64,000 nucleotides of DNA from Pseudomonadota bacterium (GTDB taxonomy: Bacteria > Pseudomonadota > Gammaproteobacteria > JAADHS01). The stretch is taken from NCBI GenBank assembly GCA_021821045.1, contig JAKACW010000004.1, positions 1-64,000 on the forward strand, in the 5' to 3' direction. This document shows positions 19,850-27,787 of this stretch, one piece after another. A program made the position numbers and the translations under genes. Every line of letters begins with the position of its first letter. Position 1 is the first letter of the stretch. Under the pieces are notes generated by a model. That model was not told the DNA's origin. It made no database searches and saw only the letters and a list, made by a program, of their open reading frames with translations.

Positions 19850-21175
19850 CTAGGCGACGATGTTGCGCCGGGGAACGCTCTTTTGATCGCAGATGCGCTC
19901 CGCCGGAAACACGCAGGTAAATGTGCTTCCCCGGCCAAGGACGCTTTCCACTTCCAACTCCGCATGGTGCCGGTTGAGCACGTGTTTGACGATGGCCAAC
20001 CCAAGACCCGTTCCGCCGCTTTGACGAGAGCGGCTGCTGTCGACCCGATAAAACCGCTCGGTCAGGCGCGGGATGTCGCGCGCCGGGATGCCGACCCCCT
20101 GGTCGCTCACTGCCAGATACGCGCTCTTGCGATCGCGCCACCAACGGACGGTGATTTTGCCGCCGTCGGGTGAATAACGAACGGCGTTCATGACCAGGTT
20201 GGAAAACGCCGAGCGCAATTCGTGTTCATCGCCTTGCAGCCACAGCGAGTCGTCAACCTCGAGCATGATCTTGTGTTTGCCTTCTCCGGAGCAGGCCAAT
20301 GCCTCGGCCTGCAATGAAGCCAACATGGTCGGAACATCAACCGGCGCGCGCTTCACCGTATCCTGCTTCGTTTCCAAACGGGTCAGGAACAACAAGTCGT
20401 CCACGATGTTGCGCATGCGCTCGGATTGCTGGCTCATTAGAGACAATTGCCGGCGCCACTGATCCGGATGAACGATCGGCGCGTCTTCCAGCGTTTCGAT
20501 CAGGCCACGGATGACCGTCAGCGGTGTTTTCAGTTCGTGGGATACATTGGCGACGAAGTCGCGGCGCATTTGCTCCAGGCGGATGATGCGCGTCACATCC
20601 TGAGCGACTAGCAACTTCTGCTCGTTGCCGTAGGGTACGATCTTCACCGACAAAATGACATTGCGATCCTCCGGCGAGGGAATCTCGACATGCTCGGCGT
20701 AATCGGTCTGGTGAAAGTAGCGCGAGAAAACCGGGTATCGGATCAGATTGTCGATGCGGTTGCCAACGTCCTGCGGAGTCTTCAATCCCAAATAGCGAAC
20801 CGCCGCCTCGTTCCACCACTGGATTTCGCCGTTCTTGTCCAGCACCACCGTAGCATCCGGAATGGCGGCCGCCGTCTCCTGAAACCTGTTCAGAATGGCG
20901 ACCAGCTTGTCCTTGCGCCGCAAATTACGTTGATAGAGCCGGTAGAAATGGCCGTAGGGCTCACCCCACACGCCGTCGATATCCGGCGGCGCCAGCCAAT
21001 CGCCGCGGCGCGCCCACTCTTCGAATCGGCGCAACTGAAGCAGTTGCCAGCCCAACATGGCGGCGAACGCCACCGCCAGTGCAACCGCGACGTAGCCGGT
21101 GACCAATCCGACAATTAAAGCGATGAGCAGAATGCCCGTCATTCGCCATAAGTCGGTTGACCACGGATTGAACAT
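19850..21175 (-). CDS. phoR: Phosphate regulon sensor kinase PhoR
   Basis: This membrane histidine kinase phosphorylates PhoB when phosphate is scarce. The 441-residue protein has two N-terminal helices (about 12-46), a PAS domain (about 95-195), the HisKA motif FVANVSHELKTPL with phosphoacceptor His213, and a C-terminal ATPase domain with NLVMNAVRYSP, VSDQGVGIP and GGTGLGLAIVKH. It follows phoB by nine bases on the same strand. Confidence 0.96.
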   Translation of the reverse strand: MFNPWSTDLWRMTGILLIALIVGLVTGYVAVALAVAFAAMLGWQLLQLRRFEEWARRGDWLAPPDIDGVWGEPYGHFYRLYQRNLRRKDKLVAILNRFQETAAAIPDATVVLDKNGEIQWWNEAAVRYLGLKTPQDVGNRIDNLIRYPVFSRYFHQTDYAEHVEIPSPEDRNVILSVKIVPYGNEQKLLVAQDVTRIIRLEQMRRDFVANVSHELKTPLTVIRGLIETLEDAPIVHPDQWRRQLSLMSQQSERMRNIVDDLLFLTRLETKQDTVKRAPVDVPTMLASLQAEALACSGEGKHKIMLEVDDSLWLQGDEHELRSAFSNLVMNAVRYSPDGGKITVRWWRDRKSAYLAVSDQGVGIPARDIPRLTERFYRVDSSRSRQSGGTGLGLAIVKHVLNRHHAELEVESVLGRGSTFTCVFPAERICDQKSVPRRNIVA

Positions 21176-21184
21176 GCCTCGAAC

Positions 21185-21877
21185 CTAGCCCTTGGTGGAA
21201 AAGCGATAGCCCGCGCCGCGAACGGTTTGCACCAGGTTTTCATGCCCGCTCGGAGTGAGTGCTTTGCGCAAACGGCGGATATGCACGTCCACGGTGCGCT
21301 CTTCGACGTAAACTTGGTCACCCCAAACCTGGTCGAGCAACTGGCCGCGGTTGTAAACCCGGTCGGGGTGAGCCATGAAAAAATGCAGCAAACGAAACTC
21401 CGTCGGCCCCATCTCCAGCGCTTGTCCGCCGCCCATCACCCGATGGGCCACTGGGTCTAGCCGCAACCCGGCAATCTCGACAGCCTGATTCTCGCCCTCG
21501 GGGCCAACCCGCCGCAGCACGGCACGAATGCGCGCGATCAGTTCCCGCGGCGAAAACGGCTTGGTGACATAGTCGTCCGCGCCGACGTCCAACCCCTTGA
21601 GCTTGTCGGTTTCGTCGCCTTTCGCGGTCAACATAATGATGGGCAGTCGGCGCGTGACATCGGCCTTGCGCAGATAACGCGCGAGTTCGATACCACTCAT
21701 TCCGGGCAGCATCCAGTCCAGGAGAACCAAGTCGGGCAGCGTTTCCGAAATACGCAGTTTTGCCTGAACGGCATCCCCGGCTTCGATGGACTGGAAGCCC
21801 GCTTGGCTGAGTGCAAATCCGATCATTTCGCGAATCGCCGGTTCGTCATCGACTACTAGTATTTTTGGCTGGGTCAT
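21185..21877 (-). CDS. phoB: Phosphate regulon response regulator PhoB
   Basis: PhoB is the transcriptional activator that binds Pho boxes. The 230-residue protein has a receiver domain with acidic pocket D10/D11, phosphoacceptor D54 (LLDWMLPG) and K106, and a C-terminal winged-helix domain (about 130-228) with the recognition segment [17 protein letters not shown] Pho-box array lies about 105-135 bases upstream, so the gene is probably autoregulated. Confidence 0.97.
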   Translation of the reverse strand: MTQPKILVVDDEPAIREMIGFALSQAGFQSIEAGDAVQAKLRISETLPDLVLLDWMLPGMSGIELARYLRKADVTRRLPIIMLTAKGDETDKLKGLDVGADDYVTKPFSPRELIARIRAVLRRVGPEGENQAVEIAGLRLDPVAHRVMGGGQALEMGPTEFRLLHFFMAHPDRVYNRGQLLDQVWGDQVYVEERTVDVHIRRLRKALTPSGHENLVQTVRGAGYRFSTKG

Positions 21878-21981
21878 AGTGTAACTTCGGAGGAAGGAGA
21901 AATCTTCAATTAAAAGATTTGACGTATCATATAGTTAAGTCATCGACCCGACAAAATGGGGGGCTCGCTAAGCACAACTTT

Positions 21982-22010
21982 ATAACAGTCACGTGAAGTT
22001 TTTGTGACAT
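21982..22010 (-). promoter_or_regulatory. Pho box upstream of phoB
   Basis: On the minus strand three 7-bp units with 11-base spacing can be read: ATGTCAC (22010-22004), ACTTCAC (21999-21993) and CTGTTAT (21988-21982). The third unit is weak and overlaps a possible -10 box, TATAAA (21984-21979). The orientation faces phoB and suggests autoactivation. Confidence 0.75.
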
Positions 22011-22149
22011 TTTCACCCCATCGCCAGCGGTAATTTTACTCTGGCCCTCTCGTGGCCCGTACGTATCCCCGCAAGTCACCCGCAAACGTAGACTCGAAAA
22101 ACTTCCCGACCGCAGCGTCATTCATAAATACATGAGGGGATTGAGCCAC

Positions 22150-23727
22150 ATGACAAGCGCCCAATTGAACAACGCTGACTTGCCCACGATGCTGAGAAAT
22201 ACGGCTCGCCAGTTTCCAAACCACATCGCGATCCGCTTCATGGGTCGGGATACGGACTTCGCCACGTTTGATGCCCTGAGCGACCGAGTGGCCGCCAATC
22301 TCGCGGCGCAAGGCATCGCCAAAGGTGATCGGGTCGCCCTTTACTGTGTAAATTCGGACGTTTTCGCCCTGGCCTATTTCGGTATCGTCAAGGCGGGCGC
22401 CACCGTCGTGCCGTTGAATTTGCTCTACAAGCCTAACGAAATCGAATACATCCTCAACGACGCCGAGGTCAAGGGACTCATTTACCACGAGCTGTTCAGT
22501 CAAAGCGTCAACGCTTTTCGCGGCCGAGTGCCATCGCTCGAAATCGTCGCCTGCATCGGCGAACAGCGCGCTAGCCCGGACGATCTGCCGTGGCACGACC
22601 TCATGCTGCCCGCGGCGAATCCGCCCCATTTCGATTTCGACGTCAAAGAAGACGTGGTGTCCATTCTGTATACCTCAGGCACCACGGGCAAACCCAAGGG
22701 CGCGATGCTCACCCATTACAATCTGGCGAACAACACCCAAAGCATCAAGGAAGCCATGGCGTTCGTGCCCGGCCGCGAAGTGTTGCTCGTTGTGCTGCCC
22801 ATGTTTCACTCGTTTGCCGCCACGGCGGGCATGTTGACGCCGCTGCTCCATGGGCTGACGTTTCTACCGGTACCCAAATTCGACCGCAACTTAGTTGCGG
22901 ACACCATTGCTCAGGGCAAAGCCACCATCTTTCTCGGCGTGCCCAGCATGTTCAACGTTTTGCTATCGCTGCCCGACATTGAAGTGGAGAAATTCAAAAG
23001 CCTGCGCTACTGCGTGGCCGGCGGCGCCTCCATGCCGGTGGAGTTGATGAAACGGTTCGAGGAGCGGTTCGGTCTCGCCATCTACGAGGGTGATGGACCG
23101 ACCGAATGCTCCCCCGTGACCTGCGTCAACCCCATCGGCGGCATCCGCAAACCGGGCGCGGTGGGTCTGCCGGTGCCGCGGGTGGAAATGTCCATTCGCG
23201 ACCGCGACGGTCGGCTGCTCGCCGACCGCGAGGTAGGCGAAATCTGCGTCCGCGGCCCGAACATCATGAAAGGCTATTGGCGGCGCCCCGAAGAAACCGC
23301 CGAGTGCTTTTTCGACGACTGGTTTCGCACCGGCGATTTGGGTTATCGCGATGAAGACGGCTACTTCTACATTGTCGACCGCATCAAGGACATGGTAATC
23401 GTCAACGGTATGAACGTGTATCCGCGGGTTGTGGAGGAAGTGCTGTATCAAGACCCGCGAGTTGCCGAAGCGGCGGTTGTCGGCGAGCCGAACGAAACCC
23501 ACGGCGAAATTCCCGTCGCCCACATTGTTCTCAAACCAGGGATCGCGGCGACCGCCAGCGACATTCGCCGATTTTGCGGCGAGCGCCTCGGTGCCCACGA
23601 AGTTCCGCGCAAAGTCATCTTTCGCGCGGAGCTACCCAAGAACGCCGCCGGCAAAGTCCTCAAACGCGAACTGCGCAAACACGGCGAAATCGAGCGCGGC
23701 GTGGATGGCCGCGCGGCCGGGGCCTAG
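22150..23727 (+). CDS. AMP-forming acyl-CoA ligase
   Basis: This 525-residue enzyme of the ANL superfamily should activate a fatty or other carboxylic acid to its CoA thioester via an acyl-adenylate. Motifs in order: YTSGTTGKPKGAMLTH (P-loop), YEGDGPTE (motif A5 region), WFRTGDLGYRDEDGY, the hinge DRIKDMVIVNGMNVYP, and the C-terminal catalytic Lys in PKNAAGKVLKREL. The length and NGMNVYP motif suit long-chain fatty-acid CoA ligases, but the substrate cannot be read. The ATG at 22150 has AGGGGA ten bases upstream; ATG at 22132 is also possible. Confidence 0.88.
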   Translation: MTSAQLNNADLPTMLRNTARQFPNHIAIRFMGRDTDFATFDALSDRVAANLAAQGIAKGDRVALYCVNSDVFALAYFGIVKAGATVVPLNLLYKPNEIEYILNDAEVKGLIYHELFSQSVNAFRGRVPSLEIVACIGEQRASPDDLPWHDLMLPAANPPHFDFDVKEDVVSILYTSGTTGKPKGAMLTHYNLANNTQSIKEAMAFVPGREVLLVVLPMFHSFAATAGMLTPLLHGLTFLPVPKFDRNLVADTIAQGKATIFLGVPSMFNVLLSLPDIEVEKFKSLRYCVAGGASMPVELMKRFEERFGLAIYEGDGPTECSPVTCVNPIGGIRKPGAVGLPVPRVEMSIRDRDGRLLADREVGEICVRGPNIMKGYWRRPEETAECFFDDWFRTGDLGYRDEDGYFYIVDRIKDMVIVNGMNVYPRVVEEVLYQDPRVAEAAVVGEPNETHGEIPVAHIVLKPGIAATASDIRRFCGERLGAHEVPRKVIFRAELPKNAAGKVLKRELRKHGEIERGVDGRAAGA

Positions 23728-23756
23728 CAACGATCGGAACGCATTGCGCCGCCGAT

Positions 23757-23869
23757 CATTGCGGTTGAAACCGCTCCCACAAAGGAGGAGGAGCGGATTC
23801 ATCCGCGATTCGACTCGGCACCAATTAGACGTCAGGCTGAGAATCGCGGTAGGAAACCGCTCCCACGGC
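23757..23869. repeat. Cluster of three REP-like units
   Basis: Three related imperfect palindromes lie in the gap between two convergent genes: 23757-23785 (plus, GCGGTTGAAACCGCTCCCAC), 23785-23811 (inverted) and 23841-23869 (plus). The last shares 26 identical bases with 61088-61113. Alternating orientation is typical of REP/BIME elements spread by REP-associated transposases, and the core resembles the common pseudomonad REP. They may also act as hairpins at the ends of both transcripts. Confidence 0.85.
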
Positions 23870-23871
23870 AA

Positions 23872-24966
23872 TTAGAACACGGCGTGGACGCGGAAGCCGT
23901 AAATGGCCAGCGCATCGTTCGTCGCGTCATTCTCTGGATTGACGACAAACTGCAAGTGCCCCGAGAGGGCAACGGTTTCATCCAGCGCGAAGCTCAAGTA
24001 GGTTTCGACCCAAGAAATGTTGTCGTACGAGTCGGAATCGCCCGGCTGCTCCGTCGAATACGCCAAGGCCGCGCGGTGGCCTTCGCCGAAATTGAATTGC
24101 CCACCGAGACTAAACGCGAACGCGGTGTCTTGATCAAACGCATTGGGTGTGGAACCAATCCGCGAGAACATTCCGAAATATTCGCCCATCTCCTGGTCCC
24201 AGCTTAGGGAAAACCCGCCGGCATCCGCCGAACCGCTGTTCCAGCCGGTCAAACGCAGATTGCCGTCTTCGAGGAAAATGTCATAGTGCAGTCCGACCTC
24301 ACCGATCACGAATTTATTGGCGAATTCGCCGCGAACCTCATTCCCCATTTCATCGCCGTCCATCTGGTCCACTGGCATCACATCCTCGAACACGCCCAGC
24401 ATGAACGTGAACATGTCGCCGCCTTTTGCTTCGCCTAAAAAGCCGAATTCGTGCATTGGAAACATTATCGTCGGATTGTTCACGAACGCGCTGGCCATGA
24501 ACTGACTGGTACCGTCATTAGCCAGAGCGTTGGCGTCGAAATACGCCGAGGGATCGATCTTGCCCACCGTAACCGCGAGAAAGTCCGTGATGTTGCGCGT
24601 CAGTTGGGCAGCAACCAATTCGATCTCGCCCGCGCCCATGTTCAAGGACGGATCGCTCGATCCGGCGTAGACGCCGTCCCCTTCACCGCCCCACAGGTGA
24701 ACGAAGATGAAGTTATCGCCCCAGCCCTTTTTAACCTTCAGCTCAAGCACGAAGTTGGCGCGGTCGCCTTCACCTTCCTCGGTAAACGCCGGATCAGAAA
24801 TGGCTTGGCCGGCAAAGTGCAACGACCCGCTAACCCATGCCGCCGGATCGTCCTCGCCATGGCTAGGAGCGACCGGCAACAGGAACCCCAGCGTGGATCC
24901 AAGAAGAAGACCAACAGTACGGTACAACCGCCCGCGAACGCGGGATGTCAAGAATAGGTTACTCAC
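23872..24966 (-). CDS. Outer-membrane porin-like protein, OprB type
   Basis: The 364-residue precursor has a signal peptide (hydrophobic run about 17-31, cleavage near SHG-E) and then alternating amphipathic strands rich in Gly, Asp and aromatics, ending in Phe, as expected for a beta-barrel. The pattern NFVLELKVKKGWGDNF, a DFLAVTVGKIDPSAYFD-like segment and the C-terminal GFRVHAVF suggest the carbohydrate-selective OprB family. The specificity cannot be told. The start is GTG at 24966. It is divergent from the 25433 operon. Confidence 0.7.
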   Translation of the reverse strand: MSNLFLTSRVRGRLYRTVGLLLGSTLGFLLPVAPSHGEDDPAAWVSGSLHFAGQAISDPAFTEEGEGDRANFVLELKVKKGWGDNFIFVHLWGGEGDGVYAGSSDPSLNMGAGEIELVAAQLTRNITDFLAVTVGKIDPSAYFDANALANDGTSQFMASAFVNNPTIMFPMHEFGFLGEAKGGDMFTFMLGVFEDVMPVDQMDGDEMGNEVRGEFANKFVIGEVGLHYDIFLEDGNLRLTGWNSGSADAGGFSLSWDQEMGEYFGMFSRIGSTPNAFDQDTAFAFSLGGQFNFGEGHRAALAYSTEQPGDSDSYDNISWVETYLSFALDETVALSGHLQFVVNPENDATNDALAIYGFRVHAVF

Positions 24967-25432
24967 AGGCTGGCTCGTTCGGTGTACTACTTATCGCACC
25001 TGGCGAGGGCGTCGATCCTGCGACTGCCCAAACCGCTTTCGTTGTCGTTATCCGGTAATGGGACGCCCATTATGCCATGACCCTATCACGAAAGAAAATG
25101 GATCGTTGCCGTGTTCCGTCGACACGGCGCCGTACCATCGCGCTCGATTCGCAAGGCCTGCGCGAGCACTCGGTGACAGTCACATCGGGGCAGAATAGGC
25201 CGCGCAACGCGACAACATAATCCACCTTCGCATGTCTGCCGTGACAGGATCGATAAACCTCGGGAACCACCCAATTCCCGTACGAAAATGCATGCGTAAT
25301 CAATGCGTAAAATTCCGTGTTCTTACTTATAGCCCGGCGTTGACAAAAGCGTTTAGAGTCATTGCTCAATCTGGCGCCAGGGATACCCGTGCCGGGTCTG
25401 GGGAGAGCAGGACAGAACAAAGGGGGACTCTT
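24967..25432. other. Divergent promoter region of the NAS-like operon
   Basis: This is a 466-base gap between the porin-like gene (leftward) and the di-iron oxidase operon (rightward). Features seen are a direct repeat ATGCGTAA at 25292 and 25303 (11 bases apart) and a consensus -35 box TTGACA at 25340-25345 without a clear -10. Short frames on either strand have no recognisable content. No Fur-type or Zur-type palindrome was found by eye. Confidence 0.5.
25292..25310 (+). repeat. Direct repeat upstream of the NAS-like operon
   Basis: The 8-mer ATGCGTAA occurs twice, separated by TCA, giving an 11-base period, about one helical turn. It lies 30 bases before a TTGACA element and about 125 bases before the first start codon, so an activator binding as a head-to-tail dimer is possible. 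Its GCGTAAT core equals the weakest unit of the pstS Pho array, but the match to the Pho consensus is poor. Confidence 0.45.
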
Positions 25433-26167
25433 ATGCACCACGCCACCGCGTTGCGCAAGCAGTACATCAATTGGGAATTCCGTAAACAACTCGAAGACGC
25501 CTTACACAGTCACAGCACCATCGATCATCCGCTGCTGGGCGAACTCGCCAAGCCCGAAAGAAACAACACGCTCATCCGACTCATCGCCCTTCAAGGCTAT
25601 CAGCTGACCATCAACTTCGCTTGGTATGTCGGATCGCTTTACCGCTACTGCCCGCTGGCCTATTACCGCAAGCGGCTGGCGATCAACTTGTACGAAGAAG
25701 AAACCGGCAAACTGTCCAAGACCGCGAACCATGAAGTGTTGATGCAACGCTTCATCCGCGCCCTTGGCATTACCGATGAGGAACGCGACTCCGCGGTTGC
25801 GCTTCCGGAAACCAAAGATCTCATCGACTATCGCTGGAACTTGGTCGACAACCCGAAAACCTTTCACATGGGCGCCGCCGCCATCATGATCGCCAGCGAA
25901 GGTCAGAACCTGGAAGAAAAGGCCGGCAAAGCGCGCCATGAAATGTTGCCGAGAGTCTACAACCTCAAGCCGGAAGATCTCGCTTTCTTCTCGGTACACG
26001 CCGTCGAAGACGTCTATCACGTCCGCGAGGGTCTCGACTTGGTGTCCGAGATTTGCACAACGCCGCAGATGCAGGCAGAGGCCCTCGAGGCCGTCCACGG
26101 CACCTGCGAACGCTTTTGGCGCTTTTATGATGGCATTCAGCGGGAATACAACCGGCTCACCAAGTAA
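25433..26167 (+). CDS. Heme-oxygenase-like di-iron oxidase
   Basis: This 244-residue, nearly all-helical protein fits the iron-containing redox enzyme (HDO) branch of the TenA/PqqC fold. Probable metal ligands are one of E88-E90 (NLYEEETG), H100 (NHEVLMQRF), E156 (ASEG), and H189, D193 and H196 (FFSVHAVEDVYH). Known HDOs oxidise small carboxylic or amino acids by desaturation, C-C cleavage or N-oxygenation; the substrate here is unknown. The ATG at 25433 has AAGGGGGA upstream, which rules out the longer open frame. It is first in a three-gene operon. Confidence 0.85.
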   Translation: MHHATALRKQYINWEFRKQLEDALHSHSTIDHPLLGELAKPERNNTLIRLIALQGYQLTINFAWYVGSLYRYCPLAYYRKRLAINLYEEETGKLSKTANHEVLMQRFIRALGITDEERDSAVALPETKDLIDYRWNLVDNPKTFHMGAAAIMIASEGQNLEEKAGKARHEMLPRVYNLKPEDLAFFSVHAVEDVYHVREGLDLVSEICTTPQMQAEALEAVHGTCERFWRFYDGIQREYNRLTK

Positions 26168-26238
26168 CGCAATCCCGGTGTAATACGAGACTTCAGCGAC
26201 GCGACATAAATCGCCGCACAGCGGCACTAGGGGGAAGC

Positions 26239-27084
26239 ATGTACGTCGAAACATTACCGGCTCAAAATCTTTCCGTTCCAGGTTTGAGCGCAAGGCTCGG
26301 CCACAAAGCCGACAATCTCGCGACCATCGTCCGCGACATTCGCCGGCGATTGGATGGCAGCATCGGGGATTTCCCCCAGATGCACATGGCCATGAGAGAC
26401 CTGGAACGGTTGCTGCTTCGCGGCGATGAATACCGCGACGAATTCAACCGCCTGTTGAAGATGTTTCCCGCCCACGAGATGGATCACTTCAACAATCTCT
26501 ATTGCTATTGGGAAACACAACTGGAGAAACGCTTTGTCCAGCATCTGGAGCAAGGCGTTTGCCGTCATGTGGTCGACTATCCTCTGTACGCCCGGTTCGA
26601 GCGACTCATCGAACGGGAAGTCAGTCTGTTGGATGGCTATCAGCCGCGACGACTGCTGTTCATCGGTAGTGGGCCGATGCCGATCACCGCGTTCTGCATG
26701 CAGCACCGCATCGACGCGCCCGTGGACTGCCTGGAGCGCTCGCCAGAAGCGGTGGCCGAATCGCGCTCCGTCATCGACATCCTGGGATTCCGCGACAAAA
26801 TCCGGGTCATCACCGGTTTGGGCGAATCCGTCGATGTCGAAGACTATGACGTCGTCCTTGTCGCGCTGCTGGCCAAGCCGAAAAAGCTGATTCTGGAAAA
26901 CCTGCTGCGCACCTGTCGTCGGGACGTCAAGATCATTTGTCGCACGTCTGAGGGCTCGCGCTGTTTCGTTTACGAACCCACGACCACGGACGACATTCCC
27001 AAGAGTTTGAAGGTCGTCAGAACGGAGCGCGCCGGCATTGACGACACCATTTCGTCCAGCCTGCTAATCCGATCCAACAGCTAA
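26239..27084 (+). CDS. Nicotianamine-synthase-like protein
   Basis: The 281-residue protein resembles the nicotianamine synthase family: a helical N-terminal domain (1-125), then a Rossmann SAM-binding domain with FIGSGPMPIT at 141-150, close to the GSGPLPLT motif of plant and archaeal enzymes. Members move the aminocarboxypropyl group of SAM, not its methyl group, to an amine. Related bacterial enzymes (CntL) make staphylopine-type metallophores. No CntK or CntM partner is adjacent. A strong ribosome-binding site (AGGGGGA) precedes the ATG. It lies 71 bases after the oxidase gene and 13 before the acyltransferase gene. Confidence 0.8.
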   Translation: MYVETLPAQNLSVPGLSARLGHKADNLATIVRDIRRRLDGSIGDFPQMHMAMRDLERLLLRGDEYRDEFNRLLKMFPAHEMDHFNNLYCYWETQLEKRFVQHLEQGVCRHVVDYPLYARFERLIEREVSLLDGYQPRRLLFIGSGPMPITAFCMQHRIDAPVDCLERSPEAVAESRSVIDILGFRDKIRVITGLGESVDVEDYDVVLVALLAKPKKLILENLLRTCRRDVKIICRTSEGSRCFVYEPTTTDDIPKSLKVVRTERAGIDDTISSSLLIRSNS

Positions 27085-27097
27085 ACCGCGGAGCGCT

Positions 27098-27724
27098 ATG
27101 AGTCCCTACGCCACAACCGAAACTTCTGCTCCACGCGCCAGGCCGCTCAGCGGTCTGGCCAAACCCATCCGTCTAGAGTGGGTGAGGGAGTTTCCCCAGC
27201 CGCTGCAGGAAGAAGTCCTCGCCCTGATGAATGCGGTGCTGGCACGGGAGACGACCATCGGTTTCGCGGGCCCGCTCACCTACAACGAGGGCATGCGCTG
27301 GATGGCGGGAACCGCCCGCGCCGTCGCCAACGGCGACAAACATCTGCTGCTGTTTCGAGACACCGACGACAAGGTGGTCGGCCACGTGCTCATGACGCCG
27401 AATGCCCTGCCGAACTGCCGTCATATCGGCGAAATCTCGCGCACATTCGTCCATCCCGACTACCGCGGGGTCAGCATTGTTCGCATGGGCTTGCGCTCGG
27501 TCCTCGATCGCGCCGACCAGATCGGTCTCGAAGTGATTCAACTCGACGTGCGCGACGGAACGCGCATCGCCAAGCTGTGGCAGGCGCTGGGATTTCAAGT
27601 CGTCGGCAAAATGGAAGATTACGCCCGGGTGAACGGCGAATCCTTTCCCGGCCTGTTCATGTACCAACACGTCAAGGTACTGCGCCAGCGGCTGGAACGA
27701 ACGGCGGACGATACACTTTCGTAG
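27098..27724 (+). CDS. GNAT family N-acyltransferase
   Basis: This 208-residue protein has a GNAT fold: HLLLFRDTDDKVVGHVLM (strands 2-4), RTFVHPDYRGVSIVRMGL (acyl-CoA loop), and the C-terminal strand with AKLWQALGFQVVG. The pyrophosphate loop lacks the second Gly of the usual R-x-x-G-x-G/A, so the donor may be atypical. It follows the nicotianamine-synthase-like gene by 13 bases, suggesting it acylates an amine of the same pathway. Self-protection by acetylation is an alternative. Confidence 0.85.
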   Translation: MSPYATTETSAPRARPLSGLAKPIRLEWVREFPQPLQEEVLALMNAVLARETTIGFAGPLTYNEGMRWMAGTARAVANGDKHLLLFRDTDDKVVGHVLMTPNALPNCRHIGEISRTFVHPDYRGVSIVRMGLRSVLDRADQIGLEVIQLDVRDGTRIAKLWQALGFQVVGKMEDYARVNGESFPGLFMYQHVKVLRQRLERTADDTLS

Positions 27725-27787
27725 CCATTTTCCGCGCGTTCACACCAAGCCAATCGCGGCTTTAGCGGCGATACTTCGCCAAACACG

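Noticed and set aside
25250-25432. Fur or Zur box before the NAS-like operon
   Set aside because: No stretch matches the AT-rich Fur palindrome or a Zur-type dyad; only the ATGCGTAA direct repeat was found.
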